Source: JBDRLV01 sp043812755 (GTDB taxonomy: Bacteria; Patescibacteriota; Patescibacteriia; UBA9934; GWF2-40-263). From it: a stretch of 12,250 nt of DNA. The stretch is taken from NCBI GenBank assembly GCA_043812755.1, contig JBDRLV010000035.1:1-12250 (forward strand), given 5' to 3'. This document shows, piece after piece, positions 1-7,354 of this stretch (position 1 is the stretch's first letter; each line of letters starts with the position of its first letter). Both the position numbers and the translations under genes were made by a program. The notes under the pieces were generated by a model. The model made no database searches. It worked only from the letters and a program-made list of their open reading frames with translations, and was not told where the DNA came from.

Positions 1-14
1 GAACTTTTCCGAAT

Positions 15-44
15 AAAAAACACCGCCCATTTTACTATGGCGGT
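15..44 (-). terminator. intrinsic terminator, minus strand
   Basis: Read on the minus strand, ACCGCC (44-39) pairs with GGCGGT (27-22) around an 11-base loop. One G follows, then six T (20-15). It ends the RNA that starts near 138. Confidence 0.65.
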
Positions 45-138
45 ATCTATCTGCTTGGATTATTTAATCACAACTTAAAATACCGCCTTTTGAAGAAGGA
101 GGTTAAGAAGCAAATTGTGATTAATAAATGTCATATCT
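15..138 (-). ncRNA. structured leader RNA / small RNA with competing terminator
   Basis: This stretch runs from a consensus promoter to an intrinsic terminator without any gene. In RNA order it has: UUAAUCACAA (124-115), which pairs perfectly with UUGUGAUUAA (73-64) as an outer 10-bp helix; inside it CCUCCUU (102-96) opposite AAGGCGG (89-83) with one mismatch; then a terminator hairpin. GGCGGUAU (87-80) can instead pair over 8 bp with AUACCGCC (46-39), which is the left arm of the terminator. The two folds exclude each other, which is the logic of an attenuator or riboswitch whose target gene would lie beyond position 1. A free-standing small RNA is the alternative. I do not recognise a known riboswitch class. 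Confidence 0.5.
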
Positions 139-144
139 GGAATT

Positions 145-172
145 ATTATAGCAAATTGATTTTATGTGTCAA
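145..172 (-). promoter_or_regulatory. sigma70-type promoter on the minus strand
   Basis: Read on the minus strand there is a perfect TTGACA (172-167), a 16-base spacer and a perfect TATAAT (150-145). Transcription would start near 138 and run toward the left edge into the structured RNA described next. No ORF starts between here and the terminator, so this promoter serves an RNA or a leader. Confidence 0.75.
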
Positions 173-202
173 ATTGGAGTCCTGTTTGTAAGGTAACCAA
201 GG

Positions 203-267
203 AATTGGGTCAAGCCTGGATAACGGATATAATCAATAAATATCCATGATTCGGACTTGACCCAATT
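203..267. repeat. long imperfect inverted repeat
   Basis: AATTGGGTCAAG (203-214) is matched by its exact reverse complement CTTGACCCAATT (256-267). The 41-base interior contains a second helix, GGATAT with ATATCC. There is no T-tract on either side, so it is not an obvious terminator. It holds no ORF. It may be a small palindromic intergenic element, a protein-binding cruciform, or a boundary between the minus-strand RNA and the toxin-antitoxin promoter. Confidence 0.5.
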
Positions 268-299
268 AGATTCTGTCTGGAGTAGCTTGTGTATAGTTC

Positions 300-349
300 T
301 TGACTGAGATTCAAACATAAGTTAAACTAAAGGTAATCTTAAGTTAAAC
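300..349 (+). promoter_or_regulatory. toxin-antitoxin promoter with paired operator repeats
   Basis: TTGACT (300-305), 17 bases and TAAACT (323-328) form a plausible sigma70 promoter 28 bases before the antitoxin start. The 10-mer TAAGTTAAAC occurs twice as a direct repeat, at 318-327 and 340-349, exactly 22 bp apart, about two helical turns. The first copy covers the -10 box. Toxin-antitoxin operons of this family usually repress themselves through the antitoxin, so these repeats are the natural operator candidate. The role is inferred, but the repeats are plain in the sequence. Confidence 0.55.
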
Positions 350-355
350 CGAAAT

Positions 356-568
356 ATGCAAAACATGATACCGCTCAAACAACTTCGCCAAAATGTTGAA
401 AAATATGCAACACGCGTGCAAAAAGGCTATTCTTTTATTATTACTAAACGCTCAAAGCCTCTTTTTAAAATCTCCCCTGTTGATGAAGGAAGCTGGGAAG
501 TTGTAAGTGACTTTACAAAAATCCGAAAAGGTGGGGTTGACATTGATGACATGCTGTCTCGTTTATAA
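356..568 (+). CDS. Phd/YefM-family antitoxin
   Basis: A 70-residue protein whose first half fits the Phd/YefM DNA-binding fold: LRQNVEKYATRV followed by the pattern G-x-x-F-x-x-x-x-R-x-x-P-x-F-x-I (residues about 10-41). The C-terminal part, SWEVVSDFTKIRKGGVDIDDML, is the sort of flexible tail that wraps and neutralises the cognate toxin. The length is normal for the family. The start at 356 has no clear Shine-Dalgarno, and a second ATG follows at 365, so either could be used. The toxin gene begins one base after the stop codon, which indicates translational coupling. The antitoxin probably binds the 22-bp-spaced repeats upstream to control its own operon. Confidence 0.8.
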   Translation: MQNMIPLKQLRQNVEKYATRVQKGYSFIITKRSKPLFKISPVDEGSWEVVSDFTKIRKGGVDIDDMLSRL

Positions 569-569
569 T

Positions 570-812
570 ATGGTGGACAAAATTGACAAGGAGATAGATA
601 AATACACACAAAAGGAACGTGCAGTAGTCAAAGCTATATTAAACCAAATCAAAACCGGACAACTGAACAACCTTGATGTTGTAAAATTAAAAAATCAAAA
701 TAATATTTATCGCGTACGTAAAGGTCGTGTGCGTATCATTTTTCAAAAATTGGAAAACAAAACAAAAATCCTTGCAGTCGAACGGCGATCAGATACTACA
801 TACAATTTATAA
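570..812 (+). CDS. RelE/ParE-superfamily toxin
   Basis: An 80-residue basic protein directly downstream of the antitoxin. The order (alpha-helical N-terminus, then KLKNQNNIYRVRKGRVRIIFQ and a closing strand ILAVERRSDTTYNL) matches RelE/ParE/YoeB-like toxins, where the R-x-R-x-G-x-x-R-I-I/F strand is a hallmark. RelE members cleave mRNA in the ribosomal A site and ParE members poison gyrase; the sequence alone does not decide which. The ATG at 570 sits one base past the antitoxin stop and has no Shine-Dalgarno of its own, so it probably depends on antitoxin translation. Longer in-frame starts inside the antitoxin gene (507, 546) are possible but would add residues foreign to the family. Confidence 0.78.
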   Translation: MVDKIDKEIDKYTQKERAVVKAILNQIKTGQLNNLDVVKLKNQNNIYRVRKGRVRIIFQKLENKTKILAVERRSDTTYNL

Positions 813-815
813 AAC

Positions 816-841
816 AAAAAACCGACTGCAGTCGGTTTTTT
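816..841. terminator. bidirectional intrinsic terminator
   Basis: ACCGACTGCAGTCGGT (821-836) is a perfect palindrome flanked by six A on the left and six T on the right. It would stop transcription of the toxin-antitoxin operon from the left and any minus-strand transcript arriving from the coiled-coil remnant on the right. Confidence 0.85.
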
Positions 842-862
842 GATTCTGGTAAAATTTAATAA

Positions 863-1180
863 TCAGTCACGCCCCCAAACTACTGGTGTAGTATCTTCTG
901 TACCCATTCCTGTATTTATCTCATCAAACCTTCGTTTTTTCTCCCCCATTTTTTTCTCGATCTCATTTTTCTCTTTCAGGCCTTCTTCTCTGTCTGATTC
1001 ATTCTTCTCTTCACTTAACAGTTTATTAATATTTTCAAGTTCTGCTTTCAATCCCAAATATTCTAAATTTAATTCCCCTTGCTCTTCTCTTAATTCAGAA
1101 TTGCTTTTAGTTTCTTGGGGTCTCTTAAATCGATTTGCTTCGCGTATATTTTTTTATGATAAATATTTATGGTTAATATT
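863..1180 (-). pseudogene. frameshifted coiled-coil gene remnant
   Basis: On the minus strand, 863 to about 1080 encodes a highly charged, Glu/Lys-rich segment (ENINKLLSEEKNESDREEGLK and on) that looks like a coiled coil. It ends in EDTTPVVWGRD. Upstream of about 1080 this frame has a stop codon, but the next frame continues in the same style (RPQETKSNSELREEQGEF) back to a stop near 1170. The two halves would join through a one-base shift near a GGGG run around 1074-1079. Neither half has a convincing ATG or ribosome-binding site; only a TTG at 1057 could start the shorter piece. Most likely it is a decayed or mis-sequenced gene of unknown function. The plus-strand frame across the same bases is a shadow. 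Confidence 0.35.
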
Positions 1181-1250
1181 AATTACTTAAGTATACTATT
1201 TTACCTCCATTTTACAATGTGTAAAGGGTTACATTATAAACCTTCTTAAA

Positions 1251-1326
1251 TGGAGCCGTTGTCGGGATTCGAACCCGAGACCTCATCCTTACCATGGATG
1301 CGCTCTACCAACTGAGCTACAACGGC
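1251..1326 (-). tRNA. tRNA-Thr(GGT)
   Basis: Read on the minus strand, all four arms are intact. The acceptor GCCGTTG pairs with CAACGGC. The D-arm is GCTC-AGTTGGTA-GAGC. The anticodon stem CATCC/GGATG encloses the loop ATGGTAA with anticodon GGT, which reads the threonine codon ACC. The T-arm is TCGGG-TTCGAAT-CCCGA. The discriminator base is T, and the 3' CCA is encoded (1253-1251). It lies 23 bases past the TPR gene in the same orientation, so it may be co-transcribed with the long operon and released by processing. Confidence 0.95.
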
Positions 1327-1349
1327 AATTAAAATTTTCTAAAATCACT

Positions 1350-2144
1350 TTAATTTGTCGCGAGCTCATCCAACCTTTTCTCAAACTGTTCGATTTTTTG
1401 ATTGTCAGGATTAGCTCTTTTTAGCATGCCAATTCCACGCATTATTTCTCCAGTCATTTTTGCATTAAACGCTGTTTCAATATACATATCAATATATTTT
1501 GGATTGTGATCCCGTTTTTGAACTGCAATTCTAGCCTGCTCAACAGCTGCTTTTGGATTACCCTCTAACATCTCAAGCTCTGCCATGCTCATGTGAACGC
1601 TTGCGTCGTCTGGAGAAAGACGAAGAGTAAATGAAAGCGTTTCTCTTGCTTGGGCATACTGCTTTGTACGAATGTAAAGATTTCCTAAATCTTCATAAGC
1701 TTCTACACATTTTGAATTGTGAGAAATTACTTCAATGTATTTCTTTTCAGCAAGAACATATTCCTCTTGCTTAATCAATTCCTGCGCTTCATTGATTAAT
1801 TTTTTTACAAGTGCTGAATCAGTTGTTGCACCACTCTTTTGCGAACCTTTTTTTATCTTTTCATAATACTGTTCCAGAGCATAAAGCTTCTGCACAGAGC
1901 GTCTGCCTTTTTTTGAAACACTGTCAAAAACACCAGCCCCAACTTTTGCTAATTTTTTAAAATTTTTACTTTGGATCCTTTCAACTCTTTCAAGTAAAAT
2001 TTTCTCTTTTGTTTTTCTTGCCTTTTCCTTTGGATGAGAATCTACATCAATCATTCCAAGTTGTGGTAATTTTCTAGCAACAATAAAAATAATAACCGAA
2101 AGGCTAGCTATCATAAGAAAAATTGGAATTAACCACCAAAGCAT
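1350..2144 (-). CDS. membrane-anchored TPR protein
   Basis: A 264-residue protein. Residues 2-25 (MLWWLIPIFLMIASLSVIIF onward) form one strong transmembrane helix, followed by a Lys/Arg-rich juxtamembrane stretch. This suggests a single-pass anchor with a cytoplasmic or surface C-terminal domain. From about residue 110 there are tandem tetratricopeptide repeats, for example EAQELIKQEEYVLAEKKYIE, YEDLGNLYIRTKQYAQARET and SMAELEMLEGNPKAAVEQA. TPRs are protein-protein interaction scaffolds, and the partner cannot be told. I chose ATG 2144, four bases after the tpiA stop. An in-frame TTG at 2168 would overlap tpiA and add eight basic residues. It is the last protein gene of the long operon. No enzymatic motif is visible. 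Confidence 0.8.
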   Translation of the reverse strand: MLWWLIPIFLMIASLSVIIFIVARKLPQLGMIDVDSHPKEKARKTKEKILLERVERIQSKNFKKLAKVGAGVFDSVSKKGRRSVQKLYALEQYYEKIKKGSQKSGATTDSALVKKLINEAQELIKQEEYVLAEKKYIEVISHNSKCVEAYEDLGNLYIRTKQYAQARETLSFTLRLSPDDASVHMSMAELEMLEGNPKAAVEQARIAVQKRDHNPKYIDMYIETAFNAKMTGEIMRGIGMLKRANPDNQKIEQFEKRLDELATN

Positions 2145-2148
2145 AATT

Positions 2149-2931
2149 TTACTTTTGTTTACCTTCAATAATATCTGCTGCAGCTAATATGATTTCTAAA
2201 AACTGTGACAATTTTAAAGATGCGCCACCAACTAAGACTCCATCAATGCTGTCTTCGCGCAAAAAACTGTAAGCGTTTTGAGAATCAACACTACCTCCAT
2301 ACAATATATGCAACTTGCTTTTTGATATTTTTATATGTTCCATTGCAACTGATCTGATTAATTCATGCATTATTTTTGCATCAGCTGTGTTTTCTTGTTC
2401 ATGGCCTCTGCTTGTACTCAATGCCCACACAGGTTCATAGGCAAAATAAATCTCGCTTTGAGTTCTTAAACTCAATCCCTCAAGCGCTGCGCCAACTTGA
2501 TATGTAACCATCTCCCTTGCCTTTCCAGCCTCACGATCCTCAATCCCCTCTCCAACACAAATAATCGGTTTGAGATCGTTTGCAACAATTGTCTTTACTT
2601 TTTTATTTATCATTTCATCTGTTTCACCAAGCAGTCCCCTTCTTTCTGAATGACCAATTATAACATGAGAAACCCCGTGCTCTGCAAGCATCTTAACAGA
2701 AATTTCACCTGTGAATGCGCCTTGCTGTTGCCAAAAGACATTTTGAGCACCAAGCATTACTTTACTTTTAGCAACAACCTTACGCATTTCAGAAAAAGTA
2801 ACAGTTGAAGGACAAATGACAATTTCAGGAAGATTGGTTTTCCCCCTTATTCCAAGCAAAATACCACGCGCCAAAGCAACACTGCCTCGCGTGCCAACAT
2901 TCATCTTCCAATTTGCAATAATCGTCTTCAT
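2149..2931 (-). CDS. tpiA: triosephosphate isomerase
   Basis: A 260-residue TIM-barrel enzyme that interconverts dihydroxyacetone phosphate and glyceraldehyde 3-phosphate in glycolysis. The catalytic set is present: Asn7/Lys9 in ANWKMN, His94 in IIGHSER, and Glu166 in AYEPVWA. The phosphate-binding YGGSV (211-215) and the GVLVGGASL turn (231-239) are also intact. Loop 6, which closes over the substrate, reads ALSTSRGHEQENT instead of the usual AIGTGKTATP type and is clearly divergent. The start is the ATG at 2931, because the 34 residues that could precede it run back over the end of the M16 gene and do not resemble TIM. It lies 40 bases after the M16 stop and directly precedes the TPR gene. 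Confidence 0.95.
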   Translation of the reverse strand: MKTIIANWKMNVGTRGSVALARGILLGIRGKTNLPEIVICPSTVTFSEMRKVVAKSKVMLGAQNVFWQQQGAFTGEISVKMLAEHGVSHVIIGHSERRGLLGETDEMINKKVKTIVANDLKPIICVGEGIEDREAGKAREMVTYQVGAALEGLSLRTQSEIYFAYEPVWALSTSRGHEQENTADAKIMHELIRSVAMEHIKISKSKLHILYGGSVDSQNAYSFLREDSIDGVLVGGASLKLSQFLEIILAAADIIEGKQK

Positions 2932-2971
2932 ATACTTATCGGTGCTTATTTTACTCAATTCGGCTAAAAAA

Positions 2972-4249
2972 TCAAGCCTTATGCAAAATCCCCAATAAAG
3001 ACTGTTTTGTTTTATAAGGGCCAATCCCTGCAACAGTCATCTTCTTTTCATCAAGCACTTGCCTGGCAACAGCTTGAATTTGTGCTGGTGTTACCTTTTG
3101 AATTTCTGCCAGTCTTTGTTGTGGTGTAATTACTTTACCAAAATACAATTGAGTCTTTGCATACCAATCTGCACGATCATAAGAATTTTCCATTCGCAAA
3201 GCAATTTTTCCTGAAATATGATCCTTGGCTTCTTTAATTTCACTGGCACTTACTTTTTCCTTTTTTATTTTTCGAAGTTCAGAAAGAATGGTTTTATATG
3301 CAAGTTTTAATCGAGATTTATCAAGACCAGCTTGAACAATAAAAGCGCCAGTGTCTGTATAAGAATCTCCAAATGCTCGAATGTAATAAGCCAACCCCTT
3401 TCGCTCTCTCACTGAAATAAATAATCTAGAACTCATTGTGCCACCTAAAATTACAGACAATAAATCCAAAGCCGGAGTTCTTTTATCACTGATTGCAAAT
3501 GCAGGAAATCCAAGTGCAAATTGTATTTGCGCCGTGTCTTTATATTGCACTCTGGCTTTTACAATTTTTTGTGAAGGCAATGATGAATATTTACAAAAAC
3601 CCCGCTGAGTATCAGTTGCTTGTTTTTCTTTTCCAAATGTTTTTTTCACTGCTGTTAATAAATCATTATTAATTTTCCCAGCAAGACAAACCACCATGTT
3701 GTCAGGAGAATAATAAGATTGTTTAAACTCAATCATTTGTTGCCTTGTCATGCTTTGAACCGTTTGATGCGAACCACCGATCTCCCAACCTAGTGTGCTC
3801 CCTTCATACATTTCTGATTCAAGAAGTTCATCAATATGCATCATTGGGTTGTCTTTGTACATATTGATTTCCTCAACAATAACACCGCGTTCACGCTCAA
3901 GCTCTCGCGCATCAAACCGCGAATTAAATAACATATCATGCAAAAGCTCAATTGAAGTTTTTGCATGCTTAAAATCAGATTTCACATAATATCCTGTTGT
4001 CTCTTTTCCAGTAAAAGCATTGTACTCTGCGCCCATTGCATCAAGTACACGACTGATGTCAATTGTACGGTGACGTTTTTTTGTACCTTTAAACATCATG
4101 TGCTCTATAAAATGTGCTGCGCCATTTATTTCTTTATATTCATAGCGTGAACCAACCTTGCAATAAGCAAGAAAAGTACAAGCGTCTGTTCCTTCAAATG
4201 GAACCAAAATAACCCGAAGGCCGTTTTCGAGCGTTATAATTTTATGCAT
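2972..4249 (-). CDS. M16-family zinc metallopeptidase (pitrilysin/MPP-like)
   Basis: A 425-residue member of the M16 (inverzincin) family. The zinc site HFIEH (His46, Glu49, His50) is followed 77 residues later by the third ligand, Glu127 in VIVEEINMY. The second domain holds the substrate-grip motif RERKGLAYYIRAF. It is about the size of single-unit M16B proteins, half of pitrilysin, and such enzymes usually act as dimers that degrade peptides inside a closed chamber. No signal peptide is seen, so it is probably cytoplasmic. I chose ATG 4249, five bases after the glyQS stop; a TTG at 4258 would overlap that stop. It may be translationally coupled to glyQS. The exact physiological substrate cannot be told. 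Confidence 0.92.
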   Translation of the reverse strand: MHKIITLENGLRVILVPFEGTDACTFLAYCKVGSRYEYKEINGAAHFIEHMMFKGTKKRHRTIDISRVLDAMGAEYNAFTGKETTGYYVKSDFKHAKTSIELLHDMLFNSRFDARELERERGVIVEEINMYKDNPMMHIDELLESEMYEGSTLGWEIGGSHQTVQSMTRQQMIEFKQSYYSPDNMVVCLAGKINNDLLTAVKKTFGKEKQATDTQRGFCKYSSLPSQKIVKARVQYKDTAQIQFALGFPAFAISDKRTPALDLLSVILGGTMSSRLFISVRERKGLAYYIRAFGDSYTDTGAFIVQAGLDKSRLKLAYKTILSELRKIKKEKVSASEIKEAKDHISGKIALRMENSYDRADWYAKTQLYFGKVITPQQRLAEIQKVTPAQIQAVARQVLDEKKMTVAGIGPYKTKQSLLGILHKA

Positions 4250-4254
4250 AAAAA

Positions 4255-5649
4255 TCAAAAATCAAATCTTTCTTTAAAATAATTTTCAAGCTCACTCAGC
4301 TCCACGCGATCTTGTCCCATGGTGTCCCGATCTCGTACTGTGGCTTTTTTATCCTCCAAAGAATCAAAGTCTATTGTCACGCAATATGGAGTTCCAATTT
4401 CATCCTGCCTTCTGTATCTTTTACCAATTGACTGAGTTTCATCATAATCTGTGTACCATTTTTTTGTAAGTTGAAGTTGAAGCTCTTTTGCAACCTGCGA
4501 CAACTCTGGCTTTTTTGAAAGTGGAAGAATGGCAATTTTGTATGGAGCAATGCGTGGATGAAATTTCATTACTACTCGCGTTTCCATTTCACCTTTTGCA
4601 GAAGGTACAGGTTCCTCTGTATACGCCTCAAGCATTGTCATCAATGTAAGTCGCGATAGACCAAAAGTTGGCTCAATCACGTGCGGGATAAATTTTTCTC
4701 CGCTCTCTGGATCTGTATATTTCAAATCTTCTTTACTGTGTTTTGTGTGGTTCTTTAAATCATGATCTGTTCTGTAAGCATTTCCAAAAAGTTCTTTCCA
4801 ACCAAACGGACTGTTGTATTCAATATCAACTGTGCGCTTGCTATAGTGTGCACGCTCTTCAGGCCCTTGCTCGCGAGTACGCAAATTCTCATCTGCAAAC
4901 CCCATTTCTTTGAGCCAATTTTGTTGTTCACCAAGCCAATACTCAAATTGTGTTTCCCAATCCTGCTCGCGAATAAAATATTCAAACTCCATTAAATCAA
5001 ATTCAAGAGTTCTGAAAATAAAATTACCAGGAGTGATTTCATTACGGAACGCCTTTCCAACTGACGCAATTCCAAATGGCAACCGCTTTCTGCTTGAATC
5101 CAAAACATTTTTGAAATTCACAAACATGGCCTGGGCGATTTCTCCACGCAAATAAATACTTTCTTTATTACCTTGCGTTTTACCAATAGATGTTTGAAAC
5201 AATAAATTAAACGTTCGTGCTTCGGTAAAATCATGTTGCCCGCAGGTAGGACACACAATATTTTTTTCTTTTATTAGCTTGGTCATTGCATCAAGCGCCA
5301 TCCCATCTGCAAAAACTCCTTTGACATTGTCTTCAATCAAATGGTCTGCACGGAAACGTTGTTTGCAAGCCTTACAATCAACCATTGCATCATTAAAATT
5401 TTCAACATGACCTGATGCTTCCCAGACTTTTGGATTCATCATAATTGCAGCATCTAGCCCAACCATGTCTGATCTTGAATGCACAAATCTATGCCACCAC
5501 CAATCACGAATATTATTTTTCAATTCTGTTCCAAGCGGACCAAAATCCCATGAATTTGCAAGCCCGCCATAAATAGAAGACCCAGGAAAAACAAAACCAC
5601 GCTTTTTACAAAGCGAAACAATTTTTTCCATTGAAACCTCATTGCTCAT
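4255..5649 (-). CDS. glyQS: glycyl-tRNA synthetase, alpha2 type
   Basis: A 464-residue class II aminoacyl-tRNA synthetase that charges tRNA-Gly. It is the single-chain dimeric form, not the two-gene alpha2beta2 form of many bacteria. The N-terminal IYGGLANSWDFGPLG is typical of it. Class II motif 2 is GKAFRNEITPGNFIFRTLEF and motif 3 lies in IEPTFGLSRLTLMTML. Two Cys pairs (Cys92/Cys95 and Cys133/Cys136) form a probable zinc-binding insert. The C-terminal domain, from about residue 370 (APYKIAILPLS), is the anticodon-binding fold. It ends with TGA, showing that UGA is a stop in this genome. It lies between frr (31-base gap) and the M16 gene, in one transcription unit. Confidence 0.96.
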   Translation of the reverse strand: MSNEVSMEKIVSLCKKRGFVFPGSSIYGGLANSWDFGPLGTELKNNIRDWWWHRFVHSRSDMVGLDAAIMMNPKVWEASGHVENFNDAMVDCKACKQRFRADHLIEDNVKGVFADGMALDAMTKLIKEKNIVCPTCGQHDFTEARTFNLLFQTSIGKTQGNKESIYLRGEIAQAMFVNFKNVLDSSRKRLPFGIASVGKAFRNEITPGNFIFRTLEFDLMEFEYFIREQDWETQFEYWLGEQQNWLKEMGFADENLRTREQGPEERAHYSKRTVDIEYNSPFGWKELFGNAYRTDHDLKNHTKHSKEDLKYTDPESGEKFIPHVIEPTFGLSRLTLMTMLEAYTEEPVPSAKGEMETRVVMKFHPRIAPYKIAILPLSKKPELSQVAKELQLQLTKKWYTDYDETQSIGKRYRRQDEIGTPYCVTIDFDSLEDKKATVRDRDTMGQDRVELSELENYFKERFDF

Positions 5650-5680
5650 ATAGGTCTATTTGGCCCTAATGGACCCATGT

Positions 5681-6235
5681 TTATACTGTCATTATCTCCT
5701 CTTCTTTTTTCTTGCCCTTTGTATCAACATCAGCTGTAAACTCTTTTGTAGCCTCATCAATTTCCTCAAGCATTTTAAACTTTTCATCCTCGCTGATATC
5801 TTTGTCTTTTTCTAATTTATTAACTTCATCGCGCAATGATTCGCGGACTTTTCTCATACCAACGCGAGCTTCTTCAAGTTTTTCTTTCATTATTTTTACA
5901 ATTTTTGCACGAGTTTCCTCAGTCATTTGTGGCATAACAACACGAATAACATCCCCATCAACTGCAGGGCTAACTCCAAGCTCTGCTGATCTTATTGCCT
6001 TTTCAATTGATTGCAAGAGCCCTTTGTCCCATGGCTGAATAATGACTGTCCTTGCATCCTGTAGATTAATTGATGCCAACCCTTTCATCTCCATAATGGA
6101 CTCATATGCCTCAACAGGAATTTCTTCAAACAACCCAGGAGAAACACTTCCTGTGCGCAGAGATGAAATATCCTTTACAAAATGTTCAACAACTGATTTA
6201 AATTGTGCTTTGTTTGCTTCAATAAACGAACTCAT
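5681..6235 (-). CDS. frr: ribosome recycling factor
   Basis: A 184-residue protein, the usual length for RRF, which with EF-G splits the post-termination ribosome. Recognisable segments are ISSLRTGSVSPGLFEEIPVEAY, QDARTVIIQPWDKGLLQSIEKAI, LGVSPAVDGDVIRVVMPQMTEETR and the C-terminal helix EEARVGMRKVRESLRDEVNKLEKD. The Arg-Thr-Gly of helix 1, which contacts rRNA, is kept. The ATG at 6235 gives the standard N-terminus. It lies 18 bases after the lipoprotein gene and 31 bases before glyQS, so it belongs to the operon. Confidence 0.96.
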   Translation of the reverse strand: MSSFIEANKAQFKSVVEHFVKDISSLRTGSVSPGLFEEIPVEAYESIMEMKGLASINLQDARTVIIQPWDKGLLQSIEKAIRSAELGVSPAVDGDVIRVVMPQMTEETRAKIVKIMKEKLEEARVGMRKVRESLRDEVNKLEKDKDISEDEKFKMLEEIDEATKEFTADVDTKGKKKEEEIMTV

Positions 6236-6253
6236 ATTTATAATTTTTTGGAA

Positions 6254-7330
6254 TTATTTCTTTTTAGCAACTAATTTTGTGCCAATGTAAACTATGGCTG
6301 AATTCCTGTGGTCTATTGCAATTGATGCTATCTGTCGCGTTGTAGCCACTTTATTTGTAACCCATGTAACCCCTCCATCTACTGAAGAATAAAATACATT
6401 TTCAACAGCATAATATATATTCTTTGGATTTTTTGGATCAACAGCAAGCGCTGTTATATCAACTTGACCAGGTTCAGAAAGCAATTTAACAGGTTTCCAA
6501 CTTGTACCAAAATCTGTGGAATAAAGCAAACCATATTTTGTTGCAATATAAATCTTTGTACTTGCATCATCCTGCACAATTGAGTGGACTTCAAGTGCAC
6601 CTTGATAATTCTTAACTGGTGTTCGAATTGGAACCCATCGCTCACCTCCATCTGAGGTCTTGTATATACCAGACTTGCTTGTTCCAATCATCATTTTTCT
6701 ACTATCAGTTGGGTTCATCACAATACCAGTTACAGTACTTTTTACAGAATATGCTTTTCTCCATGAATTTCCGCCGTCTGTACTTTTCATAATATCCCCG
6801 TTTGAAAGACCCATCCATACAACCTTTGGATTAAACCAATCCACTTCAATAGCTGCTATTGTAATCCCCTCGCGAGTTTCTGAAAAAATCCCATGCTTGA
6901 ATGACCGCATGCAATCTGTTGATTTTGAAAGTTTTTGACCTTTACCTATATAAAGTGTACATACATCTGTGGCATCAACTCCAATAGCACTTACCATTCC
7001 AGTTTTAAATGCTGGATCTCTGGTTTGTTGCCATGTTGAAGCCCCATCAATAGTCATCAACAATCCATCTTCTTTTGTACCAGCATATATAACTTGAGAA
7101 TCTGATCGGTCAATTTCCAAAAACATAACATCAGTAGTTGCTATACTTCCAACACCCTGAGCTGTTGGAAAAGCGACTGTATGTCTCCATGTTTGACCTG
7201 CGTCTTGTGATTTATAAATTCCACCGTCATTTTTTGGAGCTGGTTCTGACTTATTACAGCCTGCCCCAACAAAGACAAGTGCTACAAGCACTGATATTGC
7301 AATCGTTTGTTTAAACATAAAATTATTCAT
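6254..7330 (-). CDS. secreted Asp-box (BNR/sortilin-like) beta-propeller lipoprotein
   Basis: A 358-residue protein. Residues 1-25 form a signal peptide (basic start, hydrophobic IAISVLVALVFVGAG) ending at Cys25, the likely lipidation site; the lipobox has Gly rather than Leu at -3. The rest carries six recognisable Asp-box turns of the S/T-x-D-x-G-x-x-W type (SQDAGQTW, TIDGASTW, STDGGNSW, TSDGGERW, STDFGTSW, SVDGGVTW) and one degenerate one (TDCMRSF). These mark blades of a sialidase/YCF48/sortilin-type beta-propeller. No sialidase catalytic set is evident, so it is more likely a binding or scaffold protein on the outer face of the membrane. It sits unexpectedly between holB and frr, with gaps of only 24 and 18 bases. 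Confidence 0.85.
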   Translation of the reverse strand: MNNFMFKQTIAISVLVALVFVGAGCNKSEPAPKNDGGIYKSQDAGQTWRHTVAFPTAQGVGSIATTDVMFLEIDRSDSQVIYAGTKEDGLLMTIDGASTWQQTRDPAFKTGMVSAIGVDATDVCTLYIGKGQKLSKSTDCMRSFKHGIFSETREGITIAAIEVDWFNPKVVWMGLSNGDIMKSTDGGNSWRKAYSVKSTVTGIVMNPTDSRKMMIGTSKSGIYKTSDGGERWVPIRTPVKNYQGALEVHSIVQDDASTKIYIATKYGLLYSTDFGTSWKPVKLLSEPGQVDITALAVDPKNPKNIYYAVENVFYSSVDGGVTWVTNKVATTRQIASIAIDHRNSAIVYIGTKLVAKKK

Positions 7331-7354
7331 TTCTTTTTATTTTACAACATTTTC

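Noticed and set aside
507..569. Longer N-terminus for the RelE/ParE toxin
   Set aside because: The extra residues are just another frame of the antitoxin tail. The ATG at 570 gives the normal family length.
840..1190. Plus-strand frame of 116 codons, Ser/Phe-rich
   Set aside because: It begins inside the terminator, has no ribosome-binding site, and is the antisense of the charged coiled-coil remnant.
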